A stretch of DNA of 64,000 nucleotides, taken from assembly GCA_963676165.1 (NCBI GenBank), contig OY781043.1, positions 1,426,001 to 1,490,000 of the forward strand. The letters are read 5' to 3'. The first letter of the stretch is position 1. Each line of letters opens with the position of its first letter. The DNA is from JAQIBY01 sp963676165 (GTDB lineage Bacteria; Bacteroidota; Bacteroidia; Bacteroidales; ML635J-15). Positions 28,418 to 36,182 of the stretch are shown here, in pieces. Under the pieces are notes generated by a model. The model ran no database searches. It had not been told where the DNA came from and saw only the letters and a list, made by a program, of their open reading frames with translations. Both the position numbers and the translations under genes were made by a program.

Positions 28418-29266
28418 CTATTTGAATTTGAATACGAGATGAAACATTATGGCATGATGTGACAAGTTTAGCTGATTAATGTCTTTTTTCCCTGTGGTTA
28501 ACAAGTTCCAATCATAGCTAATACCGTACATGTTTCCGTTGTCATATACACGGTTTAGGGATAGCTTTGAGTTTATGCCTGAAAAGAACTTACCAAAGCT
28601 TTCATAACCTTCAAATGGATTGATGTAATCCAGCGTTGAATTGCCTGGGTTAGTGTACCCTTGTCGATAAATAATCGAATACAATGGAACCCCGAAATCT
28701 AAGTTCGCGAAATAATGCTTTTCTTTTCTGTGATACTTGATAAGCCAGAGAAATTTCCCATCCTTTGCTTTCCATGTTAATTTTTTGCCAAAGCTAAATT
28801 TGGCTTGTAAGCTACTGATATTATCGAAAGAAAATCCTCCATTCCCTAATGATGGGTTTTGACGGATGGTAGTGAAGTTTGACAAGGAAAAACCTCCTGC
28901 TTGTAAAATATTTGTGCCTTCTATTACCCCAAAAAATCTATAATAGCTTATTTCAGCATCAATAAAGCTTGCAGATGCTGAATAACTTTGATTTTCTGTT
29001 AATTTGATAAAGGCTCCATTGTTTGATTGTACTCTAATATCCAACCGATTTTTGCCGAAAAAATACTGATCTGTAATGACAATATCCCCCATAAAGCCTG
29101 TGTAAAATAGGGGAGAAGTCCCATAATCTCGCATTAAGCCAGTAGAAAGTCCAGCACTTATGTCGAGATAATGTCCCTGAGGATAAAAAATGCTGTCTGA
29201 TTGTGCGTAGCTGTTGATCGATGCGATTAAGCAGGCAGCTGTTATCAAGTGAATTAGATGTTTCAT
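28418..29266 (-). CDS. Probable outer-membrane beta-barrel protein
   Basis: 282 residues with signal peptide MKHLIHLITAACLIASINSYA and an alternating hydrophobic/aromatic pattern ending in a strand with terminal aromatic (HHAIMFHLVFKFK), typical of barrels assembled by BAM. No known family recognised. It is the first gene of a two-gene unit with the S41 peptidase lipoprotein; the pairing suggests the two act together at the outer membrane, but the substrate is unknown. Confidence 0.7.
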   Translation of the reverse strand: MKHLIHLITAACLIASINSYAQSDSIFYPQGHYLDISAGLSTGLMRDYGTSPLFYTGFMGDIVITDQYFFGKNRLDIRVQSNNGAFIKLTENQSYSASASFIDAEISYYRFFGVIEGTNILQAGGFSLSNFTTIRQNPSLGNGGFSFDNISSLQAKFSFGKKLTWKAKDGKFLWLIKYHRKEKHYFANLDFGVPLYSIIYRQGYTNPGNSTLDYINPFEGYESFGKFFSGINSKLSLNRVYDNGNMYGISYDWNLLTTGKKDINQLNLSHHAIMFHLVFKFK

Positions 29267-29288
29267 GTCACATGTTTTTATTTAGGCA

Positions 29289-29296
29289 CAAATCTA
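29289..29296 (-). promoter_or_regulatory. -7 promoter box
   Basis: On the minus strand TAGATTTG matches TAnnTTTG, 22 bp before the start of the outer-membrane-protein gene. No -33 at 19-21 bp. Confidence 0.45.
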
Positions 29297-29359
29297 TTTC
29301 AGAGATGAGTGCAAACTTGCATAAAGATAGAGAAAAGAAATCTTAATCGAATAATTTCA

Positions 29360-29392
29360 ATAAAAAACGGTTGCCAAATCTGACAACCGTTT
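29360..29392 (-). terminator. Terminator of tnaA
   Basis: Stem AAACGGTTG / CAACCGTTT; on the minus strand it is followed by TTTTTTATTG. 20 bp after the tnaA stop. Confidence 0.88.
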
Positions 29393-29411
29393 CCTTATTT
29401 CGTTAGATCTG

Positions 29412-30788
29412 CTATGCTTTTTCAAGCTCAACAGTAAAATGTCTCATAATAGGTGCTTCCCAAGTAATGTTGTACCCGGAAGTAATTTCATTTCTGCGAT
29501 CAAAAACATTTTTTAAAGCAGCTGCTATAACATCCATATGCAGAGTTGTATATGTTCTGCGAGGAATCGCAAGGCGTAACAATTCCAATTCTGGGTATCT
29601 GTTTTCTCTTGTTTCAGGATCACGGTCTGCTAATAAAGTGCCAATTTCTACACCACGGATACCTGCTTCAAGGTACAATTCAATACCAAGGGTTTGAGCT
29701 TGAAGTTGTTCTTTTGGTACATTGCAAAGTACTTTTTTAGCATCCACAAAAATTGCGTGTCCTCCAACTGGTTGTTGAATAGGTACTCCGTATTCAATGA
29801 GCTTTTGACCTAAATATTCAACTTGTTTGATACGAGTTTCAAGGTATTCAAATTCTGTGCTTTCGTCCAACCCGACGGCAAGTGCACTCATGTCGCGTCC
29901 TGACATTCCACCATAAGTTACATAGCCTTCAAACATGATGTTGAAAGTACTACATTGACGGTGTAATTCTTTGTCATTCATTGCGATAAATCCACCGATG
30001 TTAACAAGTCCGTCTTTTTTTGAACTCATGGTCATCATGTCAGCATACTGATACATCTCACGAACAATCTCTTTAATGCTCTTGTTTGCATATCCTTCTT
30101 CACGCAATTTGATGAAGTAAGCATTTTCTGCAAAACGTGCTGAGTCGAACATGGTAGGAACACCATATTTTTGACTTAATGCATACACAGCTTTCAAGTT
30201 TTCAATGCTTACTGGTTGTCCTCCGCTTGAGTTACAAGTTACAGTGATACAAATAAAAGGAATCTTTTCTTTTGGATGTTCTTTCAATACATTTTCAAGT
30301 TTTACCAAATCGATATTTCCTTTGAAAGGATGTTCAATGGTCGTATCAAAAGCTTCATCAATTGTACAATCAATAGCACGTGCTTTACGGAACTCAATGT
30401 GTCCTTTGGTTGTGTCAAAATGAGAGTTTCCAGGAACAACATCACCTTCTTTTACCAATGCAGAGAAAAGAACATTTTCAGCGGCACGACCTTGGTGTGT
30501 TGGTAAAAAGTAAGGGAATCCGAGAATTTTTTCAATGCTGTTTTTGAGCTCGTAATATGAACGTGCACCTGCATAGCTTTCGTCACCCATCATTAATGCA
30601 GACCATTGTCTGTCACTCATAGCACCAGTTCCACTATCAGTTAGTAAATCGATGAAAACCTGATCGCTACGGAGGTTGAAAAGATTGTATTTTGCATCTT
30701 TAACGTATTGTTCGCGTTCTTCGCGTGTGGTTTTGCGCAATGGCTCAACCATCTTAATTCTATAAGATTCTGAGAATGGAATATCCAT
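29412..30788 (-). CDS. tnaA: Tryptophanase
   Basis: 458 residues, full length for the family. Typical blocks are FLPTHQGRAAENVLFS, VPGNSHFDTTKGHIEF, ITVTCNSSGGQPVS, MFDSARFAENA, and the PLP-lysine context TMSSKKDG (Lys 258 by alignment with E. coli Lys 270). It converts L-tryptophan to indole, pyruvate and ammonia in the cytoplasm. Transcription should start at the strong promoter at 30940-30970, giving a leader of about 145 nt that contains a 28-codon ORF. No tryptophan permease gene (tnaB) is adjacent. Confidence 0.97.
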   Translation of the reverse strand: MDIPFSESYRIKMVEPLRKTTREEREQYVKDAKYNLFNLRSDQVFIDLLTDSGTGAMSDRQWSALMMGDESYAGARSYYELKNSIEKILGFPYFLPTHQGRAAENVLFSALVKEGDVVPGNSHFDTTKGHIEFRKARAIDCTIDEAFDTTIEHPFKGNIDLVKLENVLKEHPKEKIPFICITVTCNSSGGQPVSIENLKAVYALSQKYGVPTMFDSARFAENAYFIKLREEGYANKSIKEIVREMYQYADMMTMSSKKDGLVNIGGFIAMNDKELHRQCSTFNIMFEGYVTYGGMSGRDMSALAVGLDESTEFEYLETRIKQVEYLGQKLIEYGVPIQQPVGGHAIFVDAKKVLCNVPKEQLQAQTLGIELYLEAGIRGVEIGTLLADRDPETRENRYPELELLRLAIPRRTYTTLHMDVIAAALKNVFDRRNEITSGYNITWEAPIMRHFTVELEKA

Positions 30789-30833
30789 AATTATGTATTT
30801 TTTAAAATTTAACGAATGATTTAATTTTCTGAA

Positions 30834-30920
30834 TTATGCGAGGGAGGCAATGAAAAACTCATCGCGATTTTTAATGTTGCGGTAAACATCTTTTGCTCGT
30901 ATGGAAATAACTTTGTTCAT
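30834..30920 (-). CDS. Short ORF in the tnaA leader (28 codons)
   Basis: On the minus strand an ATG at 30920, about 15 nt after the predicted transcription start, opens a 28-residue ORF starting MNKVISIRAKDVYRN and ending FFIASLA, with TAA at 30834-30836; tnaA begins 45 nt later. The position is that of TnaC in Enterobacteria, but the peptide has no tryptophan and no proline, so the E. coli stalling mechanism cannot apply directly. It could be a regulatory leader peptide or an unrelated small protein. No Rho-independent terminator is visible between it and tnaA. Confidence 0.5.
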   Translation of the reverse strand: MNKVISIRAKDVYRNIKNRDEFFIASLA

Positions 30921-30939
30921 TTTTCACATTCGTTCACAG

Positions 30940-30970
30940 CAAAAATACGAAAGCTTTATAAAAAATCAAA
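30940..30970 (-). promoter_or_regulatory. tnaA promoter (Bacteroidota consensus)
   Basis: On the minus strand TTTG (30967-30970), 19 bp, then TATTTTTG (30940-30947): an exact match to the -33/-7 consensus. It reads into the short leader ORF and tnaA. Confidence 0.8.
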
Positions 30971-30987
30971 ACTCTTATGGCAGTTCA

Positions 30988-31018
30988 TTGGTAGAATTAT
31001 ACAATAAACTTATTTTTG
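30988..31018 (+). promoter_or_regulatory. Promoter of the DUF3078 gene
   Basis: TTG (30988-30990), 20 bp, then TATTTTTG (31011-31018), 23 bp before the ATG at 31042. It diverges from the tnaA promoter, with the two -33 regions about 17 bp apart. Confidence 0.75.
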
Positions 31019-31041
31019 CAATGCATTTAATTGAATAGTCT

Positions 31042-31965
31042 ATGAAATTTAAACTATTTATTCTTATCGGAATTATGCTTGCTGTTGACTCACTTGGTTT
31101 TGCTAACAGAGATGAGCTTCCTGTCAATGATACGACCAAGAAAGGGGAGTGGAAACATGGAGGAGTTGGTAACTTAAACATTAACCAAGGTTATGTGAGT
31201 AATTGGGTAGAAGGGGGTGAAAGCTCTATCAATGCCACGTGGGTTTTGAATCTGAATGCAAATTACAAAAGCGATAATACCAGTTGGGACAATTATGCAA
31301 AATGGAAATACGGAGTGCTTAAATCTGAGAATATCCAATTGCGAAAAAATGAAGATAAGTTCGAATTTGAATCTAAATTTGGTTTCAATGCATCGGAAAA
31401 GTGGTATTATTCAGGATTGGTTAATGTGAAATCACAGCTTTTTAATGGTTATTCCTATCCCAATGATTCTATCCCAGTCTCAGCATTTTTAAGTCCAGGA
31501 AATATTGTGTCTTCGCTTGGTATGGACTTTAAACCCACCAAAAATTTTACCTTGATGTTGTCGCCATTTTCTGTGAAGACAACGGTTGTGTTAGATACTG
31601 TCAATATTGATCAAACTCGATATGGTCTGGAACCCGACCAACGATTCAAAGGTGAGCTCGGAGGTTATATTACTGCAAAATGGAAGACCAATTTGCATGA
31701 AAATATTGTGATGAACAATAAAGTTGAGTTGTTCTCTTCTTATCTTAACAATCCGGAAAATATTGATGTGGATTGGGAGTTTTCTCTTGTGCTGAAAGCA
31801 ACAAAGTATTTGAGTACAACCATTTCAACACATGTGATTTACGATGATGATATTGATATTCCAGTGTATGTGTTAAATTCTGCAGGACAGCCTGTTCAAG
31901 ATGGTGTGACCAAAGCAATTCAGTTTAAAGAAATGCTAAGTGTGGGGTTTTCGTATAAGTTCTAG
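31042..31965 (+). CDS. DUF3078 outer-membrane protein
   Basis: 307 residues: signal peptide (MKFKLFILIGIMLAVDSLGFA) then the DUF3078 hallmark WKHGGVGNLNINQGYVSNWVEGGESS and a series of amphipathic strands ending in an aromatic residue (LSVGFSYKF), as in an outer-membrane beta-barrel. Members are widespread in Bacteroidota, function unknown. It shares a divergent intergenic region with tnaA but has its own promoter. Confidence 0.88.
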   Translation: MKFKLFILIGIMLAVDSLGFANRDELPVNDTTKKGEWKHGGVGNLNINQGYVSNWVEGGESSINATWVLNLNANYKSDNTSWDNYAKWKYGVLKSENIQLRKNEDKFEFESKFGFNASEKWYYSGLVNVKSQLFNGYSYPNDSIPVSAFLSPGNIVSSLGMDFKPTKNFTLMLSPFSVKTTVVLDTVNIDQTRYGLEPDQRFKGELGGYITAKWKTNLHENIVMNNKVELFSSYLNNPENIDVDWEFSLVLKATKYLSTTISTHVIYDDDIDIPVYVLNSAGQPVQDGVTKAIQFKEMLSVGFSYKF

Positions 31966-31988
31966 ATAAATTGATTTACGATATTGCT

Positions 31989-32705
31989 ATGAAAAACTAC
32001 GTATTTATTTTGCCTTTACTGACAGTGGTTTTGAGTTGTCAGCAAAAAGAAAATCAATCGAAAAACAATGCGATTGACGAAACTCTTTAAGCTTGTGGAA
32101 GCATTGATATCAATGGTGAAACCAGAGATATTTATGCCATGACAGAAGCAGAATTTAACGCTCTGGAATTTATGATTTTTGAATATCCAGAGGACGAAGT
32201 GATTGATAATAGCGAAAATGTAAGTCATGAGGACAGCTTGCTTACTTTTTCACTTACGAATGGAGAGAAGGTTGAGTTGAAAGATGTTTATCAACCTTTT
32301 CAGGCTAATGTGCTTATTTTCCACTATTTGAAATCTTATAATGTTATTTCCTATTGGTTGTACGAGGTTTTTTATTACGAAGGAGCTGGAATGTTTCTGC
32401 TTAATAAAGACAATGGTGAAAAAATTAATGTATGGGGAGTTCCTACTTTTTCTCCTGACAAGTCACACTTTGTAACAAACTCTATTGATGTTGTTGCGGG
32501 ATACCAGCCAAATGGAATTCAGTTGTTTGAAGTGAATGCCGGGAAAGCAACTTTAGTGTGGAAATTTGAAGTCTCTGAAGAGTGGGGGCCAGAAAATGTG
32601 CGCTGGATTGATAATGAAACCATTGCAATCCAAAAGTCAAGTGTGGATTACGAAAGCGAAGATATGAGCTATACATCCGAATACGTAAAAATGAAAATCA
32701 AATAA
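31989..32705 (+). pseudogene. Lipoprotein gene interrupted by an in-frame stop
   Basis: An ATG at 31989 starts a lipoprotein signal peptide (MKNYVFILPLLTVVLSCQQ). After 33 codons a TAA at 32088-32090 ends the frame, but the same frame continues open for 204 more codons to the stop at 32703-32705, beginning ACGSIDINGETRD and containing coherent protein sequence (GEKVELKDVYQPFQ, GMFLLNKDNGEKINVW). One base substitution would restore a 238-residue lipoprotein. The remaining start at 32139 would give a version without a signal peptide. No family recognised. A sequencing error is the main alternative to a real nonsense mutation. Confidence 0.75.
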
Positions 32706-32722
32706 GCATAGAATAGAAAAGC

Positions 32723-33976
32723 TTACTGTACATTTTTGTTCTTTCTCAAATGGATTGGAAAACGCTTATGATACCATGCAGACTGATGTGAAGTTGTTCG
32801 GCGTGCAGAGTCTTTAAGTGATTTAATTTCACTTGTTTGACTCTTGTTTTGTGGCTCCACAGAGTAGTACTTTAAAATGATTTTATTTTCAGTGTTTCTT
32901 TCAAAACCAACCACATAATCCTCAAGAAAAATCGGGTTGTACGTGTTGAATTTGTTAACACCTATTTCAGTACTGAAATTCATGTTTTCATCACAAACAG
33001 TAAAGGATTGCATTGCATTTTCAAAGTCGTTTGAGATTTTGAAAAGTGAATAGTACATTTCTCTGTAAGGATCAAATAATAGGTTGTAATAGCTCGCGTG
33101 ATATTCGTATGAATTTGGATAGTCATAAGCAGCTTTCTGCATGGGTTCTATCGTATCTAATAATGGAGAGGGATGCGAAATGGAATGTATTTCGTTTGTC
33201 TTAAGATCCCATTCACTTAAGGTGGAAGAGAAGAGATATCTAACAACTGGATTCCCTTTTTCGTTGAAGCAAGCAACAGATAAAAATGAATTAACAGAGG
33301 GATAATAGACGCCTTCGCTTGCATTCGGATACCAATAATTCTCACTAAGAGTGACCTTTTCACTTGCTAAATCATAAACTCCTAAGATGGGAGTTTTTTG
33401 TTTTGTATGTTTCTCGGTGCCAATTGCTGCACCGTTAAAAGAGCGAAAAGTAAATAGAATTTTATTGTTTTTGTATTGCATGCCATTGATTGGGTTTTCA
33501 ATGCGTATTGATTCTTCTGGTAAATAACTATCGAAAATGCAAGGGTCTTGATATGGATGCTCAAAATGGTAATTATGTTTTACTTCTCCGGTAATGTCAA
33601 TGAGTTTAAGAAAATCCTCAAATTGTTGCCATGGATTTTCATACATGATAAATATGCTGTCTTCATTGTGGTAATGAAAGCCTGAAAGCCTATACTCTTC
33701 TGTCGGAACTGTATGAATAAGCGTCCCACTTTGAATGTCGTAAAAATGAATCGCATAAAAATCCGGACGATAATGGACAAGCACTTCTTTACCATGAAAC
33801 TTAACGATATCAGAATAAAGTATTTCATTTATTGGGTTGTAGGCTTCTTTGGCTATTGGTATTTCTATCGTTTTATCAAGCGTGAAAGTGTATGTTTTAT
33901 CCGATGTTTTGCTTTGGCAGGAAGTTAATACTATGCAGATGAGAAAAATAAAGTAAAAAAGTAGTACGTTTTTCAT
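32723..33976 (-). CDS. DUF4221-type lipoprotein
   Basis: 417 residues with lipobox VLTSC (Cys 20) and a beta-propeller-like body (IVKFHGKEVLVHYRPDFYAIHFYDIQSGTLIHTV; NEDSIFIMYENPWQQFEDFLKLID), resembling the DUF4221 lipoproteins of Bacteroidota. Function unknown; propeller lipoproteins often bind peptides or other proteins at the periplasmic face. Converges with the broken lipoprotein gene at 32705, with 17 bp between stops. Ends in a basic tail. Confidence 0.75.
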   Translation of the reverse strand: MKNVLLFYFIFLICIVLTSCQSKTSDKTYTFTLDKTIEIPIAKEAYNPINEILYSDIVKFHGKEVLVHYRPDFYAIHFYDIQSGTLIHTVPTEEYRLSGFHYHNEDSIFIMYENPWQQFEDFLKLIDITGEVKHNYHFEHPYQDPCIFDSYLPEESIRIENPINGMQYKNNKILFTFRSFNGAAIGTEKHTKQKTPILGVYDLASEKVTLSENYWYPNASEGVYYPSVNSFLSVACFNEKGNPVVRYLFSSTLSEWDLKTNEIHSISHPSPLLDTIEPMQKAAYDYPNSYEYHASYYNLLFDPYREMYYSLFKISNDFENAMQSFTVCDENMNFSTEIGVNKFNTYNPIFLEDYVVGFERNTENKIILKYYSVEPQNKSQTSEIKSLKDSARRTTSHQSAWYHKRFPIHLRKNKNVQ

Positions 33977-34318
33977 GCTTGCTTGATTTTATACTCTGTA
34001 AAAACGGAAATATAAATGTGTTATTGTGCATTTAGTAATCAGTAATAAAAGAAAACAACCAGTTTAATTTGCTAACGCAAGGCGACTAAGAAATTTCTTA
34101 TGTGTTTAAGATTGACACGACTGAGCGTTGCACGGATCCGCTATCCAGCGGCGAAACCGTAGCATCTCGAAGCCCCGAAATCGTTTCGAAACCCCACATT
34201 GCAATTCAAAATTACTAGCTATTTTCTTCTCAACAATCAAGCGATGCTGAAATATTGAAAAATTAATATCCATATATCCATTTCATTTCGTAGTTTCGTA
34301 AGTCTAAATTGATTTGTT
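33977..34318. other. 342-bp intergenic region with a GC-richer structured patch
   Basis: No gene seen. Noteworthy items: TTTGCTAACG at 34068-34077 (the same word occurs at both 83-bp repeats near 62.1 and 63.8 kb), a 14-bp perfect palindrome TAAGAAATTTCTTA at 34087-34100, and a locally GC-rich stretch 34110-34200 with small hairpins CCGCT-ATCC-AGCGG and CGAAA-TCG-TTTCG. It looks like a non-coding repeat or a remnant of a mobile element. Confidence 0.5.
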
Positions 34319-35188
34319 ATGAAACGACCAGTTCAGCGAATAGCTGCTATTCATGACCTTTCCGGAGTTGGACGGGTGTCTTTGTCTTGCATCTTTCCTG
34401 TGTTTTCAAGTATGGGAATTCAGGTGTGCGCCTTGCCAACAGCTGTGTTGTCATCGCACACACAATATCCGGGAGTGAAACATTTAAGTCTCGATGATCA
34501 AATGATCTCATTCATCCAACATTGGAAATCCTTAAATATGGATTTTGATGCAATTTACAGCGGATACCTTGGCTCTGTCCATCAGATTGATATTGTGCGT
34601 GATTTTATTGATGATTTTCAGCAAGATGGGCAACTTGTTGTTGTTGATCCGGTTATGGCAGATAACGGTGAGCTTTATACAACATTTTCAAATGATATGG
34701 TGATTGAAATGCGCCGTTTAATTGAAAAAGCAAATGTCATAACTCCGAATCTGACAGAAGCTGCTTTTCTCCTTGACGAAGCATACCGTGAGGATGTAAC
34801 GATTGAAGAGATTAAAGATTGGTGTCTTCGACTAGCGAAAAAAGGACCAGAAATTATCATTGTAACATCTGTCCCTGAGGATAAAGGAAAGAAAACGGCA
34901 ACCATTGCATATCACTCTAAAACTGGGCGTTTTTGGAAAGTTTCTGTCGATTATATACCTGCTTCATATCCAGGAACGGGAGATACCTTTACTTCGGTTA
35001 TTACTGCCGCATTAATGCAAGGTGATAGCTTGCCAATTGCTTTGGATCGTGCCGTGAATTTCATCAATCTTGGTGTACGTGCTACATTTGGACATGATTA
35101 TGACCCACGCGAAGGCATTATGTTAGAGCGTGTGCTTCATACTTTGGATGGGCCAGTACAATCTTCATCCTATCAAATTGTCGATTAA
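34319..35188 (+). CDS. Pyridoxamine kinase (ThiD/PdxY-like)
   Basis: 289 residues, ribokinase-like fold. The N-terminus AIHDLSGVGRVSLSCIFPVFSSMGIQVCALPTAVLSSH, the motif VVVDPVMADNGELY, NVITPNLTEAAFLL and the anion-hole motif YPGTGDTFTSV are typical. It phosphorylates pyridoxal/pyridoxamine in B6 salvage and so supplies PLP for tryptophanase, threonine aldolase and the PabC-like lyase in this window. The next gene begins 1 base after its stop codon, so the two are cotranscribed. Confidence 0.9.
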   Translation: MKRPVQRIAAIHDLSGVGRVSLSCIFPVFSSMGIQVCALPTAVLSSHTQYPGVKHLSLDDQMISFIQHWKSLNMDFDAIYSGYLGSVHQIDIVRDFIDDFQQDGQLVVVDPVMADNGELYTTFSNDMVIEMRRLIEKANVITPNLTEAAFLLDEAYREDVTIEEIKDWCLRLAKKGPEIIIVTSVPEDKGKKTATIAYHSKTGRFWKVSVDYIPASYPGTGDTFTSVITAALMQGDSLPIALDRAVNFINLGVRATFGHDYDPREGIMLERVLHTLDGPVQSSSYQIVD

Positions 35189-35189
35189 T

Positions 35190-36023
35190 ATGAATGTGCA
35201 GAAAAAAGCAAAATTGGTTGCTATTGATTTTGATGGGACGCTCGCACAACCTGATTCCAGTGTACGAGCTGAAGAGCTTTATGCATTGCAAAAACTTGGT
35301 GAGGAGAATATTCTACGTGTTATTGCAACTGGTCGGTCTTTGTTTTCTGCCGATGAGGTCATGAAAGCTGATATGCCAATTGATTATCTTGTGTTTTCAA
35401 GTGGAGTAGGAGTGATGGAGTGGAAAACGCGAAAAATCATCCATCAAAACATGTTAGATGTTGATATTGCTAAATCGCTTGAGAAGAGACTTATCGCTTT
35501 GAATTTGGATTTTATGGTACATCATCCTGCCCCGGATAATCATGCCTTTTATTATCACCAATACGGGAAAGGTGTGGATGATTTTAAGCGTCGTATTGCA
35601 TTGTATCAGGATTTTGCTATTCCACTTGAAAAGGATGTTTCTTATGCAGGAATCAGTCAAATGCTTATCATTGTTGATGATGTGGATTATGGTCTTCACC
35701 TCATTGATGATTTGAGACAAGATTATCTTCAGTTAAACATTGTTCGTACAACTAGTCCTTTAGATAACGGAAGTTTATGGATAGAAATTTTTCCAAAACA
35801 TGTTTCCAAGGCGCATGGAATACAATTTGTGGCGAGCGAAAACGGAATTTCTGTTGATGATGTATGGTGTGTTGGGAATGATTATAACGATTTGGATATG
35901 TTGCGATACGCCGGAAAATCCTTTGTTGTTGCAAATGCTCCAGATGATTTAAAGTCTGAATTTACTTGTATTCCCAGCAATGTTTCCGGAGGTGTGTCAG
36001 AATTGTTATCTCGGTTAACATGA
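35190..36023 (+). CDS. Cof-type HAD hydrolase
   Basis: 277 residues from the ATG at 35190, just after the pyridoxamine kinase stop; a longer in-frame start at 35130 lies inside that gene. Motif I is VAIDFDGTLAQ, motif II RVIATGRS, motif III lysine in HVSKAHGIQF and motif IV VGNDYNDLDML, with a C2 cap between. Cof-type enzymes dephosphorylate sugar phosphates, FMN or PLP. The operon position makes a vitamin-B6 phosphate a reasonable but untested substrate. Confidence 0.88.
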   Translation: MNVQKKAKLVAIDFDGTLAQPDSSVRAEELYALQKLGEENILRVIATGRSLFSADEVMKADMPIDYLVFSSGVGVMEWKTRKIIHQNMLDVDIAKSLEKRLIALNLDFMVHHPAPDNHAFYYHQYGKGVDDFKRRIALYQDFAIPLEKDVSYAGISQMLIIVDDVDYGLHLIDDLRQDYLQLNIVRTTSPLDNGSLWIEIFPKHVSKAHGIQFVASENGISVDDVWCVGNDYNDLDMLRYAGKSFVVANAPDDLKSEFTCIPSNVSGGVSELLSRLT

Positions 36024-36128
36024 GATAGAAACGATGGATGCACAAAAACACAAATCAAAAGCAAAATAGGGCTTTCTCAACGTCTTTGCTAAATCCAAAA
36101 TCATATATTCAAAACTATCAGGCAAATA

Positions 36129-36159
36129 AAAAGAGCTTCCCATGAAAGAAAGCTCTTTT
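36129..36159. terminator. Bidirectional terminator
   Basis: Stem AAAAGAGCTT / AAGCTCTTTT with an 11-nt loop, A/T flanks on both sides; between the HAD gene and the convergent hydA. Confidence 0.8.
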
Positions 36160-36182
36160 ACAATAGTTGATGGTATTAGAGT

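Noticed and set aside
30834..30920. Classical TnaC leader peptide
   Set aside because: No Trp or Pro codon in the 28-codon ORF and no Rho-independent structure; kept only as an unexplained leader ORF.
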